Below are positions 1 to 4,816 of a DNA stretch of 5,242 bases, one piece after another (position 1 is the stretch's first letter; the number at the start of each line of letters is the position of its first letter). The position numbers were made by a program, and so were the translations under genes. Source of the stretch: Porticoccaceae bacterium (GTDB taxonomy: Bacteria > Pseudomonadota > Gammaproteobacteria > Pseudomonadales > Porticoccaceae); the NCBI GenBank assembly GCA_028822945.1, contig JAPKCN010000140.1:1-5242 (forward strand). The letters are read 5' to 3'. The notes under the pieces are model-generated. The model saw only the letters and a list, made by a program, of their open reading frames with translations. It made no database searches and was not told where the DNA came from.

Positions 1-312
1 CAGAGTAGTCAGTCCTCCAAAGCAAATCTCGGTGACCACCTGAGCCGTTTTTACAACCCGACTGACTCGGCCAGAACTGGAAATTGCTAGTATTTTGCTG
101 TTGTCGCTCGACACCCAGCGACCAGACATATCTACATCGATGACCGTTTCATCCGCTCCACTATCGTTACTATTACCGTCGCTGCCACCAGTCGTTGAAT
201 CAGCGGAGGCATTGTCTACCGGAGCTGATGGTTCCGGCTCAGTCCCGCCACTACCACCGCCGCAGCCAGTCAAGCACAGCAGCCCCATAAACCACCAGAC
301 TTTAAATCTCAT
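1..312 (-). CDS. Putative outer-membrane lipoprotein, N-terminal part (cut by window edge)
   Basis: The reading frame is open for 104 codons from an ATG at 312-310 (read on the minus strand) to the left edge, so the C-terminus is missing. Residues 1-17 form a lipoprotein signal peptide: R2 and K4, then a hydrophobic stretch (VWWFMGLLCL) and the lipobox L14-T15-G16-C17. The residue after the Cys is Gly, not Asp, which by the usual +2 rule suggests outer-membrane sorting. Residues 18-56 are a low-complexity Gly/Ser/Asp/Glu-rich linker, followed by the start of a folded domain (VIDVDMSGRWVSS and onward). A weak GGAA ribosome-binding site lies about 8 bases upstream. The plus-strand open frame over the same bases is proline/serine-rich with no recognisable features and is taken as a shadow. 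I do not recognise the domain, so no function is assigned beyond membrane-anchored lipoprotein. Confidence 0.78.
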   Translation of the reverse strand, partial: MRFKVWWFMGLLCLTGCGGGSGGTEPEPSAPVDNASADSTTGGSDGNSNDSGADETVIDVDMSGRWVSSDNSKILAISSSGRVSRVVKTAQVVTEICFGGLTTL

Positions 313-336
313 GAGTTTTTCCAGATATTTCCAAGG

Positions 337-354
337 GTTTACCTGTAGGTAAAC
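337..354. promoter_or_regulatory. Inverted repeat upstream of the lipoprotein gene
   Basis: GTTTACC-TGTA-GGTAAAC is a perfect 7-base dyad with a 4-base spacer, 25 bases upstream of the lipoprotein ATG. It could be a repressor operator or, as RNA, a small hairpin in the lipoprotein leader that would affect translation. The symmetry is seen directly; either role is inference. No regulator gene is present in the window to pair with it. Confidence 0.35.
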
Positions 355-480
355 TACCAAGCCACACGATAGCCATACATTGTATGAGCCAGTTTACGCT
401 TGATAGTTAGGATATTCAAACCATTGACAAAGGTTATCACTAGCGGACAACCACTACAAAACGGTCTTAGCCGAGAATTC

Positions 481-499
481 TAATCAGTATCGGTGATTA
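481..499. promoter_or_regulatory. TAATCA-N7-TGATTA dyad, possible operator
   Basis: A perfect 6-base inverted repeat with a 7-base spacer lies in the middle of the divergent intergenic region. It contains ATC-N9-GAT, a form also seen in LysR-type regulator boxes (T-N11-A class). It stands far from both start codons, 169 and 359 bases, so its assignment to either gene is open. Confidence 0.25.
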
Positions 500-844
500 C
501 GCGTGTAGGCTTATTCCAAACGTTCAATCTAGTGCATAGCCTACCTTTAACCGAGCTTAGCTGGTAACTCCACCAAGCAGTTAACGAGCCTAGCGGGCAA
601 CTATTGCAGTAACTATAAGAGGATAAAACCTTCATATTGATGACATAGAGCAGTAAACCAGTCAGTACAAAAAGGCGGTTTAAGGCGATACCGACGTTAG
701 ATATGCTGGCAGCCGCATGTCACACCACGGCTCTGCATGAGCTTAGCTAATATTGACATCGCCAGAAGAGCGCGCGCCACCAAGACATTTTTTTGTTATT
801 ATCGCTAGAAGATTTCGCAATCTTTTACACTACGCAATCGTTAT

Positions 845-852
845 AGAGGTGA
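845..852 (+). promoter_or_regulatory. Shine-Dalgarno that fixes the dehydrogenase start
   Basis: AGAGGTGA lies 5 bases before the ATG at 858. It is the only good ribosome-binding site among the candidate starts in this frame, and so supports the 336-residue product over the 371-residue one. Confidence 0.75.
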
Positions 853-857
853 GTCGC

Positions 858-1868
858 ATGCAACAAATCCAGTTAGCTCAGCCGGGTGGTCTCGACAATT
901 TAAAATTGACAACTACAGAGATACCAACCTTGACAGACAACCAAGTGCTGGTGAAAGTCCAGGCGAGCAGTCTAAATTATCATGATTTATTGGTTGTGCT
1001 GGGCAAAATACCGACCGCTAATAGGCGCGTACCACTGGGCGACTGCGGCGGGCAAATTGTCGATGTCGGCAGCGCGGTCTCAAAATGGAAAGTAGGCGAT
1101 CAGGTTATGAGTAGTTGTTTCCCAGATTGGCTTGAAGGCCAGCCTAGGCCGGAACTACTGAGTTTTATCGGTGATCACCAAAACGGTTATGCAACGGAGT
1201 ATATCGCTGTCGCAGAAACAGCACTAACACGCACCCCAAAAGGTTGGAATGCGCTGCAAGCTGCTACTCTGCCATGCGCTGGATTAACCGTTTGGCGAGC
1301 GCTTGTAGAAGAGGGTAAGTTGCAACCGGGCGAGAGCGTGCTGGTTCAAGGTACTGGCGGGGTATCGATATTTGCATTACAACTGGCTAAAGCAATGGGC
1401 GCCAAAGTGATAGCCACATCCTCAAGTGAAGAGAAATTAGACAAATTGCGAGCACTCGGTGCTGACGAGTTAATCAACTACCGCGAAGCGCCACAGTGGG
1501 GTAAAGCCGTGCTAGCGGCAACGGGCAATCAGGGAGTTGATCACGTTGTCGAAGTCGGCGGTGGCGGTACTTTTGGCGAATCCGTAAGAGCTGTCAAAAT
1601 GGGTGGCCATATTGCTCTAATTGGGGTACTTAGCGGCCCCTCCGTCGGCGAAATATTATTGCCGCGAATCTTTATGAAACAAATACGCATAAGCGGCATT
1701 AGCATGGGTAATCAATGCTCCCAACAGGCTATGATCGACTACCTCGATCAATCTAATATCCGGCCTATCATAAGCCATACTTTCGAACTCGCGTCGCTAG
1801 CAGAGGCCTTTCAACTGCAAATCGACAATCGCCACTTCGGCAAGATCGCCATTCGGGTAGCCGACTAG
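858..1868 (+). CDS. Zinc-independent medium-chain dehydrogenase/reductase (quinone-oxidoreductase type)
   Basis: Encodes 336 residues, the normal length for NAD(P)-dependent MDR proteins of the quinone oxidoreductase / zinc-independent alcohol dehydrogenase-like group. The GroES-like N-terminal domain (about 1-125) includes SSLNYHDLL at 38-46 and the GDCGGQIVDVG turn at 61-71. The Rossmann domain follows, with the nucleotide-binding stretch VLVQGTGGVS at 161-170, then IATSSSEEKL and LGADELINYR at 200-209. The C-terminal HFGKIAIRV (326-334) is typical of the family. The position of the first catalytic-zinc Cys is occupied by Asn40-Tyr41, and the four-Cys structural zinc lobe is missing, so it should work without zinc. 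The substrate is unknown; NADPH-dependent carbonyl or enone reduction is the family expectation. The ATG at 858 is chosen because AGAGGTGA sits just upstream and family similarity begins there. A longer frame from a TTG at 753 would add 35 unrelated residues with no ribosome-binding site. Confidence 0.92.
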   Translation: MQQIQLAQPGGLDNLKLTTTEIPTLTDNQVLVKVQASSLNYHDLLVVLGKIPTANRRVPLGDCGGQIVDVGSAVSKWKVGDQVMSSCFPDWLEGQPRPELLSFIGDHQNGYATEYIAVAETALTRTPKGWNALQAATLPCAGLTVWRALVEEGKLQPGESVLVQGTGGVSIFALQLAKAMGAKVIATSSSEEKLDKLRALGADELINYREAPQWGKAVLAATGNQGVDHVVEVGGGGTFGESVRAVKMGGHIALIGVLSGPSVGEILLPRIFMKQIRISGISMGNQCSQQAMIDYLDQSNIRPIISHTFELASLAEAFQLQIDNRHFGKIAIRVAD

Positions 1869-1935
1869 TCGCCCACTAGCGATATCGCAAAGCCCATAAA
1901 CGGTTTTTTAGATCTGCAACTGAGTTAGAACCGCC

Positions 1936-1960
1936 GCCGCCGCTGAACAAGAGCGGCGGC
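1936..1960 (+). terminator. GC-rich hairpin after the dehydrogenase gene, possible terminator
   Basis: GCCGCCGCT and AGCGGCGGC form a perfect 9-base, almost all G/C stem around a 7-base loop (GAACAAG), 67 bases past the dehydrogenase stop codon. There is no T-run directly after it; the nearest T-rich bases (CTTTTA at 1973-1978) are inside the next dyad. It may act as a weak or Rho-assisted terminator, or protect the 3' end of the mRNA. The structure is certain, the role is not. Confidence 0.45.
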
Positions 1961-2086
1961 TAATACCTGCCGCTTTTACGGCACCCATAAATAACTGCAT
2001 TCAGAACCCCCCGTAACCCTCTGATTTAGCGTTTATCGCGTCGGTCATGTCAGGCGAATATAAAAGATCTAATCCCATGTTTTTTA

Positions 2087-2099
2087 TATCAAATTTTTA
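2087..2099 (+). promoter_or_regulatory. Candidate IHF binding site
   Basis: TATCAA-ATTT-TTA matches the IHF consensus WATCAANNNNTTR at every fixed position and sits within an A/T-rich block. Its centre is about 56 bases upstream of the predicted start of the sigma-54 promoter, where IHF is commonly found to bend DNA so that an upstream activator can reach the polymerase. A/T-rich DNA matches this consensus by chance fairly often, so the weight comes from its pairing with the promoter. Confidence 0.45.
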
Positions 2100-2122
2100 T
2101 ATAAATATCTAAGAAATAATAA

Positions 2123-2139
2123 TGGCATCTAAATTGCAT
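2123..2139 (+). promoter_or_regulatory. Candidate sigma-54 (RpoN) promoter for the octapeptide-repeat gene
   Basis: TGGCATC-TAAA-TTGCAT fits the sigma-54 consensus TGGCACG-N4-TTGCWN. The GG at 2124-2125 (-24) and GC at 2136-2137 (-12) are separated by exactly 10 bases, the spacing that defines this class. The predicted transcription start is near 2149. No activator gene is in the window; the TGCCG-N6-CGGCA dyad at 1968-1983 lies about 170 bases upstream and could be an activator site, though that is speculative. I see no competing well-spaced sigma-70 promoter in front of the gene. Confidence 0.55.
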
Positions 2140-2331
2140 AGGGTAAAGGTAGTTAGAGCGTGCGAGACTATCGCTGTAGCTAAATCCTCAATGCGAGTAA
2201 ATCTTAGAACAGAGCACCCCGTTAGTTATTGTGGCTAGGAAGAAACTTCGAAGTATTTAGCAGTTAATAATGACAAACCCAAAGTGGAATTCTGATTCCT
2301 CTCTTATCTTAACGAAACATGGAGTTACATT

Positions 2332-2856
2332 ATGAAACAAAGTAAAACCCTAATAGCGAGCGCGATGCTGATCGCACTCGGCATGGTTAGTTCTGCCATT
2401 GCAGAGCGACCGCCCGAGTGCGACCAAGGCGAGGCGACCCTTGCAGCACTGGGGATTAATCCAATGGAGTTAATGGCACTTGAAGATAGCATGCAAGCCC
2501 CGCCTGATGGTGCACCTGAGGCAGAGCACGAAGCATTTGATGAAATGATGGACCAGATGGTTGCAGACACTTATTTTGAAGGAGACATGGAAAAAGCCGA
2601 GGAGCTATTTGATTCGCTTCCAGATATAGATCCGATGGATTGTTATGATGAAGGTATGCCTTCCGAGGGCAAGGATCACGGCCCAATGGATGGTATGGAT
2701 CACGGCCCAATGGATGGTATGGATCACGGCCCAATGGATGGATGGATGCCGCCCGAGGAATGTATGGATGGCTCCGCAGATCCCGCTGATGAAATGTGTA
2801 TGCCGCCATCGACTGGTATGGATCACGGCCCAATGGATGGTATGAGTCCAGGCTAG
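2332..2856 (+). CDS. Secreted acidic Met/Asp/His-rich protein with CopA/CopB-like octapeptide repeats
   Basis: Encodes 174 residues from an ATG preceded by GGAG at 2321-2324, 7 bases away. Residues 1-24 are a Sec signal peptide (K2, K5, hydrophobic core, AIA cleavage before E25), so the mature protein is periplasmic or exported. The mature part holds about 41 Asp/Glu against 3 Lys/Arg, 21 Met and 4 Cys (30, 104, 144, 156). The first half (25-100) looks helical. The second half has the octapeptide DHGPMDGM at 115-122 and 123-130, DHGPMDGW at 131-138, and DHGPMDGM again at 164-171. This matches the D-H-x-x-M-x-G-M pattern of the copper-binding octapeptides of CopA and CopB. Periplasmic copper or other soft-metal binding is therefore a reasonable inference, but the rest of the protein is not one I recognise. 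It stands alone, with its own candidate promoter and a terminator. No copper-resistance gene is nearby. Confidence 0.85.
   Translation: MKQSKTLIASAMLIALGMVSSAIAERPPECDQGEATLAALGINPMELMALEDSMQAPPDGAPEAEHEAFDEMMDQMVADTYFEGDMEKAEELFDSLPDIDPMDCYDEGMPSEGKDHGPMDGMDHGPMDGMDHGPMDGWMPPEECMDGSADPADEMCMPPSTGMDHGPMDGMSPG
2674..2844 (+). repeat. 24-bp in-frame coding repeats (three tandem, one dispersed)
   Basis: The 24-bp unit begins GATCACGGCCCAATGG and encodes DHGPMDGM. Full copies lie at 2674-2697 and 2698-2721. A third starts at 2722 and keeps the first 19 bases to 2740 before diverging into ATGG-rich sequence. A fourth full copy lies at 2821-2844, exactly 99 bases (33 codons) after the third begins. 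Full copies are identical even at third codon positions, which points to recent duplication or gene conversion rather than selection on the protein alone. Confidence 0.9.
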
Positions 2857-2908
2857 CTGTTAACTACCCTGAATCCGTGTGATAAAGGGAAATTAATAGC
2901 AATAAAAG

Positions 2909-2944
2909 AAAAAGGAGTGTTCAATGTTGTGCACTTCTTTTTTT
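2909..2944 (+). terminator. Rho-independent terminator of the octapeptide-repeat gene
   Basis: The arms 2909-2919 (AAAAAGGAGTG) and 2932-2942 (CACTTCTTTTT) form an 11-pair stem with one G-T wobble around a 12-base loop, and a run of seven T follows in the right arm and beyond (2938-2944). It begins 52 bases after the stop codon, so the gene is probably transcribed alone and the downstream reductase needs its own promoter. Confidence 0.8.
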
Positions 2945-3219
2945 GTCCTTGCTAGCGCACCTTGAACGGAAATCTAACCTTGCTGCTAGCCGCACCAAGT
3001 AAGAATCCGCAAATTAAAATATATATGAGCACTCAAGATTGATCCTCGATTAACGATACAAAACAGTATGATATACATTTTTTTTCGACACTTTAGAAAC
3101 CTAATCCACTTTGATACGCGGCAGCCACTTACTGCAACTTAACAGTTTTTTTATGCTTGTAAATTACTGGTATTTGTCGCCTAATCCCGGACGGAGTTCA
3201 GCACAATAGTAATCGCATC

Positions 3220-3225
3220 GAGGAG
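3220..3225 (+). promoter_or_regulatory. Shine-Dalgarno supporting a GTG start
   Basis: GAGGAG lies 5 bases before the GTG at 3231. It justifies the non-ATG start of the reductase; the next in-frame ATG, at residue 21, would remove the NAD(P)-binding glycine motif. Confidence 0.75.
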
Positions 3226-3230
3226 TCGCA

Positions 3231-3992
3231 GTGGAACCCAAAGACAAAACAATCGTTATTACCGGCGGAGCACGTGGCCTCGGTCTATGCATGGCTGAAG
3301 CCTTTGCCCTGCGTGGCGCCAATATCGCCTTAGTCGACGTCGATCAATCGGAACTTGCGCGAGCTTTAGATGTTTGTCGCACCCACGGTATCGACGCACG
3401 AAGCTACCCTACGGATGTATCCGACGAGAGTCAGGTAGAATCTTTATTTGCAAAAATTCAAACAGATTTTGGCTCGATCGACGTATTGATCAACAATGCC
3501 GGTATCATTCGCGACGGTTTATTGGTCAAAGGTAAAGCGGGTGTTGTCGAAAAAAAAATGAGCCTTCAACAGTGGCAAGCGGTCATCGACGTCAATCTCA
3601 CTGGGGTCTTCCTGTGTGGTCGCGAGGCCGCCGTTAAAATGATCGAGAATCAAACAGCAGGCGTGATCATCAATATCTCAAGCATTGCCAAAACTGGCAA
3701 CATCGGACAATCCAATTATACCTCGGCAAAGTCAGCTGTGGCGGCCATGACTGTGACATGGGCAAAAGAGCTTGCCGCACATGGGATTCGTGCTGCATCA
3801 ATTGCCCCAGGGTTCATGGCGACCGAGATCCTGAAAGATATGAAACCGCAAGCACTGGAAAATATTTCGCAGTCGATACCATTAAAACGTCTCGGAGAAC
3901 CCGAGGAAATTGCCCATGCAGCAGTCTTTATTGTCGAGAACGACTACCTCAGTGGCCGAACCATCGAAATTGATGGTGGGCTGCGGCTTTAA
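3231..3992 (+). CDS. FabG-like short-chain dehydrogenase/reductase
   Basis: Encodes 253 residues, the classical SDR length, starting at GTG with a strong ribosome-binding site. It is a cytosolic NAD(P)-dependent oxidoreductase. The cofactor motif TGGARGLG is at 11-18, Asp at 36 and 38 follow the second strand, NNAG is at 88-91, and the catalytic tetrad is Asn122 (in VNLTG), Ser150/151 (NISS), Tyr163 and Lys167 (YTSAK). APGFMATE at 192-199 and the IDGG end at 247-250 complete the fold. Arg15 in the glycine loop is FabG-like, while Asp36 at the end of the second strand is commonly linked to NAD(H), so cofactor preference is unclear. Compared with E. coli FabG there are about 9-10 extra residues after NNAGIIRDGLL (around 98-110), a mark of a distinct proteobacterial subgroup usually labelled 3-oxoacyl-ACP reductase or SDR family oxidoreductase. 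The true substrate is unknown. It stands alone, without acyl-carrier or fatty-acid genes. Confidence 0.92.
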   Translation: MEPKDKTIVITGGARGLGLCMAEAFALRGANIALVDVDQSELARALDVCRTHGIDARSYPTDVSDESQVESLFAKIQTDFGSIDVLINNAGIIRDGLLVKGKAGVVEKKMSLQQWQAVIDVNLTGVFLCGREAAVKMIENQTAGVIINISSIAKTGNIGQSNYTSAKSAVAAMTVTWAKELAAHGIRAASIAPGFMATEILKDMKPQALENISQSIPLKRLGEPEEIAHAAVFIVENDYLSGRTIEIDGGLRL

Positions 3993-4012
3993 ATTCGAGT
4001 TTGGTGGTTGGT

Positions 4013-4040
4013 ATTGCACTGATATAAAACGCGGTGCGAT
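4013..4040 (+). terminator. Hairpin after the SDR gene, possible weak terminator
   Basis: ATTGCACTG and CGGTGCGAT pair over 9 positions (two are G-T wobbles) around a 10-base A/T-rich loop, 20 bases after the reductase stop codon. No T-run follows, so termination, if any, would be weak or Rho-dependent. If it does not terminate, queE 182 bases further on could be read from the same transcript. Confidence 0.3.
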
Positions 4041-4174
4041 CATAATACCCAATGGATAGACGCCACTTGACTTTATGACGTAGATACATCTGCAACTCAA
4101 CACGCAATACAATGCCTAATAAAGGGTACAATAGTCGGTTATTTTTAACACGCTGGCGACATCGGAAAAATATC

Positions 4175-4816
4175 ATGGCCTACGCAGTAAAAGAAATTTT
4201 TTACTCACTCCAAGGCGAAGGGGCTCACGCTGGACGTCCGTCCATTTTTTGTCGTTTTACTGGTTGCAATCTCTGGAGCGGTAAAGAAAAACATCGCGCT
4301 GATGCAATCTGCCAGTTCTGCGATACCGATTTTGTCGGCACCGATGGCGACGGCGGCGGCAATTTTACGCTGGCGAGTGATCTCGCTGCGCGCATAAAGT
4401 CTTTTTGGCCACAAAGTATAACCGACAAAACACATCCCTATGTCGTCTGTACCGGCGGTGAACCGCTGTTGCAATTGGATCCCGCACTGATCGATGCGAT
4501 GCATGCACAGGGCATGGAAATAGCTATTGAAACAAACGGCACCTTACCGGTGCCACAAGGTATTGACTGGATTTGTGTGAGTCCTAAAGCAGGAGCCAAA
4601 CTAGTGGTCGATGTCGGCAATGAACTCAAGTTAGTCTATCCGCAAGCCGGCCATCAACCGGCAGATTTTAACATCTGCCAATTTGACCACTTTTTTTTAC
4701 AGCCTTTACACGACGATAACGAGAAACAACACTTGGCTGATACCATCGCATACTGCTTAAAACATCCGCGATGGAATTTAAGTTTACAGACTCATAAATT
4801 ACTCGGACTGCAATAG
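4175..4816 (+). CDS. queE: 7-carboxy-7-deazaguanine synthase (queuosine biosynthesis)
   Basis: Encodes 213 residues from the ATG at 4175. QueE is a cytosolic radical-SAM enzyme that rearranges 6-carboxy-tetrahydropterin to 7-carboxy-7-deazaguanine, the step between QueD and QueC on the way to preQ0 and tRNA queuosine. The start EIFYSLQGEGAHAGRPSIFCRF is the family hallmark. The iron-sulphur cysteines are C31, C46 and C49, a C-x14-C-x2-C motif as in the Burkholderia-type clade instead of the common C-x3-C-x2-C. CDTDFVG follows at 49-55, the SAM-contacting TGGEP lies at 93-97, ETNGT at 119-123, SPKAG at 136-140, and the C-terminal SLQTHKLLG at 203-211. A longer frame from the ATG at 4112 adds 21 basic residues that do not resemble the family and has no ribosome-binding site. 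The chosen start has only a weak GGA 8 bases upstream. No queC, queD or queF lies in the window, and I found no preQ1 riboswitch upstream. Confidence 0.95.
   Translation: MAYAVKEIFYSLQGEGAHAGRPSIFCRFTGCNLWSGKEKHRADAICQFCDTDFVGTDGDGGGNFTLASDLAARIKSFWPQSITDKTHPYVVCTGGEPLLQLDPALIDAMHAQGMEIAIETNGTLPVPQGIDWICVSPKAGAKLVVDVGNELKLVYPQAGHQPADFNICQFDHFFLQPLHDDNEKQHLADTIAYCLKHPRWNLSLQTHKLLGLQ

Larger units (their letters stand above)
313..857. other. Long divergent intergenic region
   Basis: No convincing gene lies in these 545 bases between the minus-strand lipoprotein and the plus-strand dehydrogenase. They hold two clean inverted repeats (337-354 and 481-499). A third dyad, CATACA-T-TGTATG at 374-386, includes a TACAAT -10-like hexamer on the minus strand, but with no matching -35. 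A degenerate motif, approximately YTAGCKGRYAAC, occurs at 440-451, 557-568 and 590-601. An exact TTGACA occurs at 424-429 and again at 753-758 on the plus strand, but neither has a -10 hexamer at the right distance. Promoters for both flanking genes must lie here, but I cannot place them with confidence. Confidence 0.6.
1869..2331. other. Intergenic region with hairpin and sigma-54-type promoter
   Basis: No gene is visible in these 463 bases. From left to right they hold two short palindromes just after the dehydrogenase stop (GACTAGTC at 1863-1870, overlapping the stop codon, and GCGATATCGC at 1879-1888), a GC-rich hairpin (1936-1960), a smaller dyad TGCCG-N6-CGGCA (1968-1983), an A/T-rich block (about 2079-2122) with an IHF consensus match, and a sigma-54 promoter match (2123-2139). 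If transcription starts there, the leader of the next gene is about 183 bases long. That leader contains an ACTTCGAAGT palindrome at 2245-2254 and a possible bulged stem (TTAG/AGCG with CGCT/CTAA) right after the start. Confidence 0.6.
2857..3230. other. Intergenic region between octapeptide-repeat gene and SDR gene
   Basis: These 374 bases contain the terminator at 2909-2944 and then no visible gene. Just past the terminator a short imperfect direct repeat occurs (CCTTGCTAGCGCACC near 2946 and CCTTGCTGCTAGCCGCACC near 2978). A weak sigma-70-like pair, TTAACG at 3050-3055 and TATACA at 3072-3077 with 16-base spacing, could drive the reductase gene, giving a leader of about 150 bases. Another, TTAACA at 3139-3144 with TAAATT at 3160-3165, has only 15 bases between. 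Neither is strong. Confidence 0.5.

Noticed and set aside
95..352. An 85-codon plus-strand open frame over the lipoprotein
   Set aside because: It has no ribosome-binding site or recognisable domain. The minus-strand frame has a full lipobox signal peptide and runs off the edge, which explains why it was not seen as a complete frame.
424..429. An exact TTGACA as a sigma-70 -35 element
   Set aside because: No acceptable -10 hexamer lies 15-19 bases downstream, and the same holds for the TTGACA at 753-758.
520..530. GTTCAATCT as a tRNA T-loop
   Set aside because: The closing C is missing and no acceptor or anticodon stem could be built around it.
440..610. Integron attC-like or CRISPR-like repeats in the divergent intergenic region
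   Set aside because: The repeated motif is only about 12 bases, degenerate and irregularly spaced; no attC core sites, long palindromes, cassettes or regular spacers are present.
753..857. A 35-residue N-terminal extension of the dehydrogenase from a TTG start
   Set aside because: The rare start has no ribosome-binding site, the residues do not fit the family, and a strong AGAGGTGA precedes the ATG at 858.
2456..2833. A 125-codon open frame on the minus strand, plus shorter ones, over the octapeptide-repeat gene
   Set aside because: They are shadows of the repeats, translating the same 24-bp unit in other frames. They lack ribosome-binding sites, while the plus-strand frame has a signal peptide, a ribosome-binding site and a terminator.
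4112..4174. A 21-residue N-terminal extension of QueE
   Set aside because: The basic extension is unlike QueE, has no ribosome-binding site, and the family starts at about the chosen methionine.
3993..4174. A preQ1 riboswitch upstream of queE
   Set aside because: Expected in some lineages, but I could not find the preQ1-I pattern of a C-rich loop hairpin followed by an A-rich tail pairing into it. The leader bases do not fold that way by eye.
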